Assembly (NCBI GenBank): GCA_943324165.2
Contig: CALPKO020000007.1
Coordinates: forward strand, 1-14,649
DNA: 14,649 bases
Reading direction: 5' to 3'
DNA from: Bdellovibrio sp. ZAP7
Lineage (GTDB): Bacteria > Bacteroidota > Bacteroidia > Flavobacteriales > Flavobacteriaceae
Position numbers and translations under genes: made by a program. Of this stretch, positions 1 to 7,335 are shown piece after piece (position 1 is the first letter of the stretch; the number at the start of each line of letters is the position of its first letter). Below the pieces are notes generated by a model. It was not told where the DNA came from. It was given only the letters and a program-made list of their open reading frames with translations, and did not search any database.

Positions 1-1028
1 GATTACAGCAAGCAGAAGACAATCAGGTGCAATACCATGCACCAGGAAAATTTGATAAAAACACTGGTGAAATTCACCCAAGTATTGAACAAAATTTGCC
101 TCCAAAATACCAAGATGTTTTCGGAATGACCATTTTAGATTTAGCACACAAAAACGAAAAAATTGTGGGTATTACACCTGCTATGCCAACCGGAAGTTCA
201 CTAAAACTAATGATGGATGCCTATCCAAAACGTGCTTTCGATGTTGGAATTGCAGAGCAACACGCCGTTACACTCGCAGCCGGAATGGCAACCCAAGGCA
301 TGATGGTGTTTTGCAACATTTATTCTACTTTTTTGCAGCGCGCCTATGATCAAGTGATTCATGATGTTGCTTTGCAAGATTTGCCTGTTATTTTTTGTCT
401 AGATCGCGCAGGATTGGTGGGCGAGGATGGTGCTACACACCATGGCGTTTTCGATTTGGCATTTTTGCGCAGTATTCCCAACATGATTGTTTATGCCCCG
501 TTGAACGAAATCGATTTGCAAAATATTTTGTATACAGCGCAATTGGGACTAAAACATCCCATTGCCATTCGGTATCCGAGAGGTATTGGTGAAATAGCAG
601 ATTGGAAAAAAAACCATTTTGGAAATTATAACAAAATTGAAATAGGTGAAGTTTTTTGTTTGCAGCAAGGCACAGAAATTGCAGTTTTATCTACTGGCAC
701 CATAGGAAACAACGTTACAAAAGCGTTGGCAATAAATTCAAATAATAAGATAGCCCATTATCATTTTGGATTTGTAAAACCTTTAAACGAAACACTTTTA
801 CATGAAGTTTTCTCCTCATTCAAAACCATCTTAACTGTCGAAGATGGAACAATAAAAGGTGGTTTCGGAAGTGGAATTTTAGAATTTGCTTCACAAAATC
901 AATACAAAAACTCCATCAAAACGATGGGCATTCCAGATGATTTTATCGAACATGGAACCATCCTCGAACTACAAAAAATTTGTGGTATTGATGTTACAAG
1001 TATTGCAGATTTATTGAAAGGAATTTAA
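1..1028 (+). CDS. dxs: 1-deoxy-D-xylulose-5-phosphate synthase, C-terminal half (5' end outside window)
   Basis: The frame is open from the left edge, so the start lies upstream. The GTG at 27 is internal; residues LQQAEDNQ precede it. The enzyme condenses pyruvate with glyceraldehyde 3-phosphate using thiamine diphosphate, the first step of the non-mevalonate isoprenoid pathway, in the cytoplasm. Visible are the YHAPGKFD linker (from about 30), then the transketolase pyrimidine-binding domain. That domain carries DVGIAEQHAV (the Glu at 255-257 should activate the cofactor), IYSTFLQRAYDQ, LDRAGLVGEDGATHHG and RSIPNM. The C-terminal transketolase domain follows, with RYPRG and VEDGTIKGGFG. About 340 of the usual ~600-640 residues are present. 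The stop lies 7 bp from the stop of the convergent DUF1501 gene, and I see no convincing terminator hairpin there. Identification is firm from motif order. Confidence 0.96.
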   Translation, partial: LQQAEDNQVQYHAPGKFDKNTGEIHPSIEQNLPPKYQDVFGMTILDLAHKNEKIVGITPAMPTGSSLKLMMDAYPKRAFDVGIAEQHAVTLAAGMATQGMMVFCNIYSTFLQRAYDQVIHDVALQDLPVIFCLDRAGLVGEDGATHHGVFDLAFLRSIPNMIVYAPLNEIDLQNILYTAQLGLKHPIAIRYPRGIGEIADWKKNHFGNYNKIEIGEVFCLQQGTEIAVLSTGTIGNNVTKALAINSNNKIAHYHFGFVKPLNETLLHEVFSSFKTILTVEDGTIKGGFGSGILEFASQNQYKNSIKTMGIPDDFIEHGTILELQKICGIDVTSIADLLKGI

Positions 1029-1035
1029 TTTATTT

Positions 1036-2211
1036 TTAAAAAATACCATCTAAAGGTCTGTTTATTATACCAATTTTAGTAGCATCAAAATCCATTTTAG
1101 ATTTTAATAACGCTGCGTAAACGCTTCTAAAATCAAATTCATGTTTTAAATCGCCGTTGTCTAAATCGTGCAAGTTTGGGTTGTTGCCAATTACTTTTCC
1201 TTTGTTGTTACCGCCAATAACAAACATCGGAGCAGCAGTTCCATGGTCTGTACCTCCCCCATTTTCTTTCACTCGCCTGCCGAATTCGGAGAACACAACA
1301 AGTGTCACATTTTCTAATAGGTTAGCTTTTTTCAAATCATCATAAAAAGCACCAACTGCGTTATTGACCTCCAACAGTTTATTTTTTTGTGTTACTAATT
1401 GTTCTTCGTGGGTGTCAAAACCGTTGGTAGAAGTGTAGTAAACATTTGAATTCAAATTGCCTTTGATTAGCTTTGAAATCCATTTTAATTTACTACTAAG
1501 TTCAGATTTTGGATATAAAAAATCACTGTCTTTTGTTTTTGCAATGGCTTTTTGAATTTCGGCAGCACCTTCAGAAATAGAATTAGCCACCTTCCGAACA
1601 AAATCTAACTGTGGATTGGTAGAAGTTGCTAGTTTATTTTCTACAGATTCTAATGATGAAAAACTTCTTGGATCTCTTACAGTTAAAGAGTTTGGTTCTT
1701 TGCCTAAAAGCGCGAAACTGTCGTAGGCATCAATATTTATTCCCGCTGTTGGCGTATGTTCTTTACAATGAATGTCTAAAAATCTTCCTAACCAGCCAGA
1801 AGTTAGGTATTCTTGCTTTTCTGGTGCAGTTTGCCAAATTTCTTGACTTCTAAAGTGAGACCGAACAGGATTTGGGTAACCCACATTTTGAATAACTGTC
1901 AAATCGCCATTTTGTTGAATTCTGGCAAAATCGGTTAGCGATGGATGAAATGCCATTCCGTTGTTTGCGGAAATTATTTCTGATTTTGATAAAGCAATTG
2001 TTGGCCGGGCTTTGTAATAAAGTTCGTTTTCAAAAGGAATAAAAGTGTTCAGTCCATCATTTCCTCCGTTGAGTTGAATAAAAACCAAACATTGATTCGG
2101 ATTGAAAATCGCATTTTGTTTTGAAAAGGAATACAAAAAATTTGGAAGTAAAAGTTTTCCTCCAGTAAAAGTGCCAGTTAATGCCAAAAAATCTCTTCTA
2201 TTCATGGTCAT
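1036..2211 (-). CDS. DUF1501 family protein with twin-arginine signal
   Basis: This is a 391-residue protein of the DUF1501 family, related to the sulfatase/alkaline phosphatase superfamily; its substrate is unknown. The N-terminus has a twin-arginine motif, NRRDFLAL (residues 4-11), before a weakly hydrophobic stretch, so export by Tat as a folded protein is likely. Conserved stretches are LNGGNDGLNT (47-56), PVRSHF (115-120), GFDTH (264-268), SEFGRR (308-313) and GGGTDHG (318-324). Their Asp and His residues are plausible metal ligands by analogy with the superfamily. The ATG at 2211-2209 directly abuts the stop of the DUF1800 gene; a second ATG at codon 3 is an alternative start. DUF1501 and DUF1800 genes are commonly adjacent, which fits a joint function. 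The family call is secure, the biochemical role is not. Confidence 0.9.
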   Translation of the reverse strand: MTMNRRDFLALTGTFTGGKLLLPNFLYSFSKQNAIFNPNQCLVFIQLNGGNDGLNTFIPFENELYYKARPTIALSKSEIISANNGMAFHPSLTDFARIQQNGDLTVIQNVGYPNPVRSHFRSQEIWQTAPEKQEYLTSGWLGRFLDIHCKEHTPTAGINIDAYDSFALLGKEPNSLTVRDPRSFSSLESVENKLATSTNPQLDFVRKVANSISEGAAEIQKAIAKTKDSDFLYPKSELSSKLKWISKLIKGNLNSNVYYTSTNGFDTHEEQLVTQKNKLLEVNNAVGAFYDDLKKANLLENVTLVVFSEFGRRVKENGGGTDHGTAAPMFVIGGNNKGKVIGNNPNLHDLDNGDLKHEFDFRSVYAALLKSKMDFDATKIGIINRPLDGIF

Positions 2212-3603
2212 TTATATTAATTGGAATTCTGGAAGTTTCAAAATTGAATTATAAAGCCGAATAACAGCAAATTCAGCACCTTCGGATTTCGGATCAAAAT
2301 CATATTTTAAAATTGCATCTAGATCTTTGTTTAATTTTTCGTCGGTATCAAACAATAATCTATTGGTGAAATTGTTAATTATTGCTTTAGAATTACTGTT
2401 TCTGAGCCATTTAATTTCAACTTTTAAATTGTCATTTTTCAGATTCTCAAGTAGTTCTTTTTCTATTAAATTCATTTTTCTTTTCATGAAGTTTTTTGAA
2501 GTACATATTATATCTACAATTGTATTTCTCTGCTGAAAAGTTTGGCTGTTGATCCAAGACCTTCCGCCTTCCCATCCTTTTACATTGACTTGATTGTATA
2601 AATTTAATCCTTGTTGAAGAAGTAATTTATTGATTAAAGCGGCATCTGGTTTTATTGATACCTCATCAAAAACTTGAAATAAAAAAACCAAAGGATCTTT
2701 TATTTTGCTTCCAGCAGTTTTTTTTGCAAATTCTTCTGAAAAAATTTTAATTAAGAGTGGTTTTATTTCAAAATTTACTGACTTGAAATATTTTCCATAA
2801 TAGTCAACCAATTGATCTGGTGGATTATCATAAATAAACCATTTCAATATTTTTTTAGTAATTAAAAAAGCAACTTTTGGATGATCAAAAATGGCATCAA
2901 CCATTTCATCTACTTTTAAGTTTCCTTTTTTTCCTAAATATTCGAAGGTTTCATTTACTTCAAATTTCGGAATATATACGGCTTGTTGCTCTCCCAAACC
3001 TAATCCAGCTAGTCCTTTTGCGCCATTTTTAATATCATTTTCGGTATAATTTCCGATGCCCAATGTAAAAAGTTCTAATAATTCTCGGCTTAAATTTTCG
3101 TTTAATTTTGTGTTAACATTTCTATTATTATCAAGATATTGAATAATAGCATTGGTTTTCAAAATCGATTTAGTAAGCGTTTTATAATTTCCAAAAGCAT
3201 TTTCCCTAAGAATAGTATTGTGCTGATAAATCCAATAATAAACTTTAACGCTTTGACTGGTCGCAACAAAATGATTGTGCCAAAAACAAGTCATTTTTTC
3301 CCTTAATGGAAATTGATTACTCATCATTTTTTCTAACCACCAAGTTTGCATTTCAACACCAATGGCAGCTTGCTCTAAATTAAAAATTTTCCTTTCTTCT
3401 ATATTTGAATTTCTTCTTTTAGCATTTAGCTCTTTTATATCAATTAAAGACTTCGGGGTTTTTTCTAAAAAACTTGGAAGTGAACGATCAAGTTCTGCAT
3501 TAAAAGATTGCTCTAAAAATGACTTTATACCTTTTTTTTCAATTAAAGCGGCCTGTCTACTTGAATATCCCAAGCGAAGTGACCAAAGTATAGAATTATC
3601 CAT
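2212..3603 (-). CDS. DUF1800 family protein
   Basis: This protein is 463 residues from the ATG at 3603. Numbered from that start, family hallmarks are FWHNHF (107-112), NENLSRELLELFTLG (168-182) followed by a YTENDIKNGAKGLAG segment, and NVKGWEGGRSWI (340-351). An in-frame ATG at 3648 would add 15 residues, but it lies inside the stem of the upstream terminator (3642-3665), and family similarity appears to begin at MDNSILWSLRLGYSSRQA, so I prefer 3603. No signal peptide or membrane segment is visible from that start. Its TAA is immediately followed by the ATG of the DUF1501 gene with no spacer, implying one mRNA and translational coupling. No reaction is established for DUF1800 as far as I know. 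A weak -7-like TATTTTTA (3633-3626) lies upstream. Confidence 0.88.
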   Translation of the reverse strand: MDNSILWSLRLGYSSRQAALIEKKGIKSFLEQSFNAELDRSLPSFLEKTPKSLIDIKELNAKRRNSNIEERKIFNLEQAAIGVEMQTWWLEKMMSNQFPLREKMTCFWHNHFVATSQSVKVYYWIYQHNTILRENAFGNYKTLTKSILKTNAIIQYLDNNRNVNTKLNENLSRELLELFTLGIGNYTENDIKNGAKGLAGLGLGEQQAVYIPKFEVNETFEYLGKKGNLKVDEMVDAIFDHPKVAFLITKKILKWFIYDNPPDQLVDYYGKYFKSVNFEIKPLLIKIFSEEFAKKTAGSKIKDPLVFLFQVFDEVSIKPDAALINKLLLQQGLNLYNQVNVKGWEGGRSWINSQTFQQRNTIVDIICTSKNFMKRKMNLIEKELLENLKNDNLKVEIKWLRNSNSKAIINNFTNRLLFDTDEKLNKDLDAILKYDFDPKSEGAEFAVIRLYNSILKLPEFQLI

Positions 3604-3641
3604 CTGCAGATGTAGTAAATTTTTATAAAAATACAATAAAA

Positions 3642-3665
3642 AGTTCAATCTATAAAAATTGAACT
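3642..3665 (-). terminator. Intrinsic terminator after the lipoprotein gene
   Basis: Perfect 8-bp arms, AGTTCAAT (3642-3649) and ATTGAACT (3658-3665), enclose an 8-nt loop. Read on the minus strand, the hairpin is preceded by an A-tract and followed by TTTTTATTG, the usual form of a factor-independent terminator. It starts 26 bp after the lipoprotein stop codon, so the lipoprotein and the DUF1800-DUF1501 pair are probably separate transcription units. It also overlaps the upstream candidate start of DUF1800 at 3648, which argues against that start. Confidence 0.7.
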
Positions 3666-3690
3666 CTTTTTTGCTTTTCTAAAATAAGGA

Positions 3691-4551
3691 TTAATTTCCC
3701 AAAATAATATTGTGTGCAATGCCATTGAAAGTAAATACAGCCAAATTATCGCAATCTCCATTTCCATAATCTAAAGTTGAAGTGCTTCCGTTTCTTGCAG
3801 ATGTTATGACTCCCTGAACAATGTTTGCACAACTCAACTTTACAACTAAAGGAGAAGTGATCGCGCTATTTTGAACTGTGGTGTTTGGAAATGTTGTCGT
3901 CCAGCTTCCCGTAACATTGTATACATTATCTACTAATATTGCCGTTTCATAACCAGCAACAATCTCTCTTACTCTTGTTCCAATTCTATGGTAAATTTTA
4001 CCACTCGGAAAGGTAGCTGTCATATCCAAATTCATGGTAACAATAGGATGGGTTGGCACACTTGCACTTGCTACGGACATTATCCGTGTAAAAGATTTGT
4101 TACCTTCAAAAAGAATTGCATTGTGATAAAAATCTACAAATTGATAGTTGATTGTATGCGAATTTGCGGTTGGTTGATAAGTAAATGTAATGATTATTTT
4201 TCCTTTCAATACATTCCCGTTTGCCAAGGGACAACCCGTCGTTCCGAAATCGATAGTTTTGGTTATTAAAGTACCAACTTCAATTACAGTCCCAAATTCA
4301 GGAATTCTTGTTACAGTGGCGCAAGCAGGCAAAAAACCTTGTATTCCAGTAATTCCACGTCCTGAAATTCCATCTTCCACACCCAATTGATCTTCGACGA
4401 TTTTCGAAACATCATCGTTGGCAATATCCATTTTGGTATTTGCCGTTGCTTCTTCCACACTCATCGCGCTTCTTGAATTGTTGTCGTCTTTGTTGCAACC
4501 AATTGAAAGGAAGGACAAAAACATTCCGAATAAAATAATTTTTGTTTTCAT
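3691..4551 (-). CDS. Putative surface-exposed lipoprotein, function unknown
   Basis: This is a 286-residue protein with a lipoprotein signal peptide: a basic MKTK start, a hydrophobic core and the lipobox SIGC with acceptor Cys19. The residues after the cysteine, NKDD, match the lysine-plus-acidic lipoprotein export signal described in Bacteroidota, so the protein is predicted to be flipped to the outer face of the outer membrane. The mature part looks beta-rich with many Thr, Val and Ile, and has four more cysteines (77, 107, 241, 267) that could form disulfides. The C-terminus, with DYGNGDCDN and a final hydrophobic beta-like strand, resembles a tail I have seen in flavobacterial hypothetical lipoproteins. 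I cannot name a domain. It is divergent from the polyprenyl synthase gene and followed by its own terminator, so probably monocistronic. Confidence 0.85.
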   Translation of the reverse strand: MKTKIILFGMFLSFLSIGCNKDDNNSRSAMSVEEATANTKMDIANDDVSKIVEDQLGVEDGISGRGITGIQGFLPACATVTRIPEFGTVIEVGTLITKTIDFGTTGCPLANGNVLKGKIIITFTYQPTANSHTINYQFVDFYHNAILFEGNKSFTRIMSVASASVPTHPIVTMNLDMTATFPSGKIYHRIGTRVREIVAGYETAILVDNVYNVTGSWTTTFPNTTVQNSAITSPLVVKLSCANIVQGVITSARNGSTSTLDYGNGDCDNLAVFTFNGIAHNIILGN

Positions 4552-4638
4552 AATTAATACTTTTTTTAAAGTTTGTTGATATGACGTATATATTTTAAAA
4601 AGGTTTAATTGAAAATTAAAATTTCATTATTTTGATAG

Positions 4639-4646
4639 TATCTTTG
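4639..4646 (+). promoter_or_regulatory. Bacteroidota -7 promoter box for the polyprenyl synthase gene
   Basis: TATCTTTG is an exact match to TAnnTTTG. It ends only 8 bp before the ATG at 4655. The nearest upstream TTG that could act as a -33 element is at 4609-4611, 27 bp away, longer than the usual spacing, so the -33 part is weak. If the box is used, the transcript starts at or just before the start codon. Confidence 0.55.
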
Positions 4647-4654
4647 TATGGCGA

Positions 4655-5632
4655 ATGAGAATAACCGAGCAAATAAAACAGCCAATCCAAAAGGAAATGG
4701 AACTTTTTGAAAAAAAGTTCTACGATGCTATGACCTCAAAAGTAGCCTTGCTGAATCGAATTACTTATTATATAGTGAACCGTAAAGGCAAACAAATGCG
4801 TCCGATGTTTGTTTTTTTGACCGCAAAAATGGTGTCAAACGGAAATGTAAATGAGCGTACTTATCGCGGCGCATCGGTTATAGAACTTATTCACACCGCA
4901 ACTTTAGTGCATGATGATGTGGTGGATGACAGCAACCAACGCCGCGGATTTTTCTCTATAAATGCACTTTGGAAAAACAAAATTGCAGTGCTTGTAGGCG
5001 ATTATTTGTTATCAAAAGGTTTATTGCTCTCTATTGACAATGGAGATTTCGATTTGTTAAAAATCATTTCGGTTGCGGTTCGAGAAATGAGTGAGGGTGA
5101 ACTACTTCAAATTGAAAAAGCCAGAAGATTAGACATTACTGAAGCCATTTATTACGAAATTATTCGAAAAAAAACAGCAACTCTCATTGCGTCTTGTTGT
5201 GCACTTGGAGCAAAATCTATGATTGACGACGAGACAGAAGTTGAAAATATACGAAAATTTGGCGAATTGATCGGAATGGCTTTCCAAATTAAAGATGATT
5301 TATTCGATTATTCAGACGAAGCAATAGGAAAACCTACTGGAATAGACATCAAAGAACAAAAAATGACGTTGCCTTTGATTTATGTTTTGAATAATTGTTC
5401 GAGTAAAGAAAAATCATGGGTAATCAATTCCATCAAAAACCATAACAAAGACAAAAAAAGAGTTAAAGAAGTAATCCATTTTGTTATCGAAAAAAACGGT
5501 TTGTCTTATGCCGAGCAAAAAATGTATGAATTTCAAAAAGAAGCATTATTACTTATAGAGAATTACCCTAATTCTATCTACAAAGAAGCATTAATTTTGA
5601 TGGTGAATTACGTAATTGATAGGAAAAAATAA
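4655..5632 (+). CDS. All-trans polyprenyl diphosphate synthase
   Basis: This is a 325-residue trans-isoprenyl diphosphate synthase. It adds isopentenyl diphosphate units to an allylic primer in the cytoplasm. Motifs in order: GKQMRP (45-50, diphosphate binding), the first aspartate-rich motif DDVVD (87-91) in HTATLVHDDVVDDSNQRRG, the second, DDLFD (214-218), in FQIKDDLFDYS, and GKPTGIDIKEQKMTLP (226-240). The first-motif context closely resembles octaprenyl synthase IspB. Since flavobacteria usually carry menaquinone-6, a hexaprenyl product for the quinone side chain is my inference; the exact chain length cannot be read here. The start at 4655 gives an N-terminal helix of normal length. ATG 4697 (codon 15), preceded by AAGGA, is an alternative. 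An out-of-frame ATG sits at 4648. Confidence 0.93.
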   Translation: MRITEQIKQPIQKEMELFEKKFYDAMTSKVALLNRITYYIVNRKGKQMRPMFVFLTAKMVSNGNVNERTYRGASVIELIHTATLVHDDVVDDSNQRRGFFSINALWKNKIAVLVGDYLLSKGLLLSIDNGDFDLLKIISVAVREMSEGELLQIEKARRLDITEAIYYEIIRKKTATLIASCCALGAKSMIDDETEVENIRKFGELIGMAFQIKDDLFDYSDEAIGKPTGIDIKEQKMTLPLIYVLNNCSSKEKSWVINSIKNHNKDKKRVKEVIHFVIEKNGLSYAEQKMYEFQKEALLLIENYPNSIYKEALILMVNYVIDRKK

Positions 5633-5758
5633 AACAAAATTTCATTAAAAACTCTTTTGCAAATTTATACGGAACTGTGCATTGGCAAATAAAGTTTCAA
5701 TCCAATTGTAACACGTTTTTACCTAATTTTTCTTTGTGAATTTCAAGAATTGCATAGG

Positions 5759-5779
5759 ATTCTATTTTTAAAATAGAAT
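5759..5779. terminator. AT-rich palindrome at the convergent end of the polyprenyl synthase and GSCFA genes
   Basis: ATTCTATTTT (5759-5768) and AAAATAGAAT (5770-5779) are perfect 10-bp arms around one base, and the stop codon of the GSCFA gene (5768-5770) lies in the centre. Its position between convergent genes suggests a two-way terminator, but it lacks GC pairs and no T-tract follows on either strand. The rest of the 135-bp gap (5633-5767) shows no gene. Confidence 0.35.
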
Positions 5780-6712
5780 GTTTGGAAAGCGCTCCTGAAT
5801 CAAATTGATTCTTTCTTGAAGTTGCATTTTGAATTGTTTGTGGCTTGCTGAATTTGGGCTAAATGCACGATGTTGCAATCCTTTTTGGATAATTTCAACC
5901 TCGTTTAAAGTAGAATAAACACTCGGGTTTATGCAAGAATTTTTAAATTTATCCCAAATAAAATCAACAGCCATTGGGCTGGGATGAAGCATATCCTCTT
6001 TATAAAAACGATAATCTCGTAACTCGTCCATTAAAATTTCATACGATGGAAAGTAGGAAACATCTTCATTTTCTAACAACTGAAAAATAGCAGAAAACAA
6101 ATGGGATTTGCTTACATTATTTTCAAAAAAGCCGTCTTTAATGTGCCTAACAGGCGAAATTGTAAAGATAAATTTTGCGTTTTTGTTGACAGATTGTATC
6201 AAGAAAATAGTGTTTTGAATCGATTTTAAAGTGGCTTCAACAGACAATAATTCTTTTGTAAATTGATTTTGTGGTACTTTATGACAATTAGCAACTACAT
6301 TATTGCTCTTTATATTCCTATAAACCCAAGAAGTTCCATAGGTGATAATAAAAACAGTTGAAGATTGCATCTGAAGAAAAAACTTATCCAGCAGATTATT
6401 CAAAGTTGCGAGTAAATCAAGTTTATTGTTATTGCTCAAGTCGGAGTGGACTTCAAAACAATGCCAACGCTCATTTTGAAAAAACAAGTCGTTTTCGGTG
6501 AAATAGTTGCTATTTACCGTTCTTTCAATCAATTTTTCAATTGAAACAGCGTTGAAAATTATTCCGAATGGATTAGTTTGGTTTTGAAATTTAAAATAAT
6601 CTAATTTTTCTCCTATGTTTTCTGCAAAACAAGAACCTAACGAAATTATTTTAGTTCCAGAATCGATAAAAAAACTGCTTTTAGGAATTACAATTGGAGT
6701 TGTAAAATTCAT
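5768..6712 (-). CDS. GSCFA domain protein (SGNH/GDSL-hydrolase-like)
   Basis: This 314-residue protein carries the family signature GSCFAENIG (residues 26-34). The Ser in GSCFA occupies the place of the nucleophile of SGNH/GDSL hydrolases. Further on are YGTSWVYR, SPVRHIKDG and, near the end, DMLHPS, which provides the D-x-x-H pair expected for the rest of a catalytic triad. This suggests an esterase or acyl-transfer activity, but no substrate is established for the family as far as I know. No signal peptide is visible, so it is probably cytoplasmic. It lies 58 bp downstream of the DUF4136 lipoprotein gene on the same strand without a clear -7 box between them, so read-through from hutU-DUF4136 is possible. 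Confidence 0.88.
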   Translation of the reverse strand: MNFTTPIVIPKSSFFIDSGTKIISLGSCFAENIGEKLDYFKFQNQTNPFGIIFNAVSIEKLIERTVNSNYFTENDLFFQNERWHCFEVHSDLSNNNKLDLLATLNNLLDKFFLQMQSSTVFIITYGTSWVYRNIKSNNVVANCHKVPQNQFTKELLSVEATLKSIQNTIFLIQSVNKNAKFIFTISPVRHIKDGFFENNVSKSHLFSAIFQLLENEDVSYFPSYEILMDELRDYRFYKEDMLHPSPMAVDFIWDKFKNSCINPSVYSTLNEVEIIQKGLQHRAFSPNSASHKQFKMQLQERINLIQERFPNILF

Positions 6713-6770
6713 GTCGTCAATAATTAAGAAATTTCTCTAGTACTTAGTTATGAGTAAAATTATATTTAGC

Positions 6771-7316
6771 TTATTGCCTTTTTGTTGGTGGATATTGGGT
6801 CAAAATTTTAGTTACAAATGCTTTTATTTTTTCGTCTTTTTTATCCACATTTCTTGTCAATTCACCCTGACCTTCGCCTTGCCAAACCATTTCTTTTTTC
6901 TTGGTGTCAATCAAATCAATAAACAAAGTTCCTTCTGTTGAAGTTGAGACCGTTGTTTGTCCTCCAAAACCGCCAAATCCCCAAGGATTCCATCCAAATC
7001 CCCAACCGTAACCCCAACCTGCATTAAATTGATTAATGTCTACTTGTTCGCGCGATTTAGTAAAAATATTAACCAGTAAATCTGGATTATCGCTTTTAGA
7101 AAATCCTTTTGTCAACAGCTCATCTTCAATCGCATGAAGAATTCTTCTTTTGTCTAAATCCGAAATTTCCACTTTGTCGATGCCTTGTTTATAAAAAGCA
7201 AATGTTTTAAATTGTGTAAAATCCACCTTTTTGTCATAATCACAATAGACCCGAACTGCATCACAGGAAACCAAAAATAAAAAACATACTACCGAAAGCA
7301 ATTTAAATGTTTTCAT
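6771..7316 (-). CDS. DUF4136 domain lipoprotein
   Basis: This is a 181-residue lipoprotein with signal peptide and lipobox LVSC (acceptor Cys18). The following residues, DAVRVY, lack the lysine/acidic surface-export signature, so it probably stays on the periplasmic side. The DUF4136 pattern is clear: VYCDYDKKVDFTQFKTFAFY (24-43), a middle helix RRILHAIEDELLTKGF, and TEGTLFIDLIDTKKKEMVWQG (from about 127). Between them is a Gly/Trp/Phe-rich loop (about 99-119) with repeated GWG and GFG steps, which I believe is common in flavobacterial members. The role of the family is unknown. It starts 19 bp after the hutU stop codon, so the two are probably co-transcribed. Confidence 0.88.
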   Translation of the reverse strand: MKTFKLLSVVCFLFLVSCDAVRVYCDYDKKVDFTQFKTFAFYKQGIDKVEISDLDKRRILHAIEDELLTKGFSKSDNPDLLVNIFTKSREQVDINQFNAGWGYGWGFGWNPWGFGGFGGQTTVSTSTEGTLFIDLIDTKKKEMVWQGEGQGELTRNVDKKDEKIKAFVTKILTQYPPTKRQ

Positions 7317-7335
7317 ACTATCTAATTTAAAAAAT

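Noticed and set aside
27..29. GTG as the start codon of dxs
   Set aside because: The frame is open to the left edge and the protein begins inside a conserved linker; the N-terminal domain of DXS is simply outside the window.
1029..1045. Terminator between dxs and the DUF1501 gene
   Set aside because: Only a short TTTTTAAAAA palindrome is present, without a stable stem or loop.
3604..3648. N-terminal signal peptide on DUF1800 from the longer start
   Set aside because: The extra 15 codons overlap a terminator hairpin of the upstream gene, and family similarity starts at the downstream ATG.
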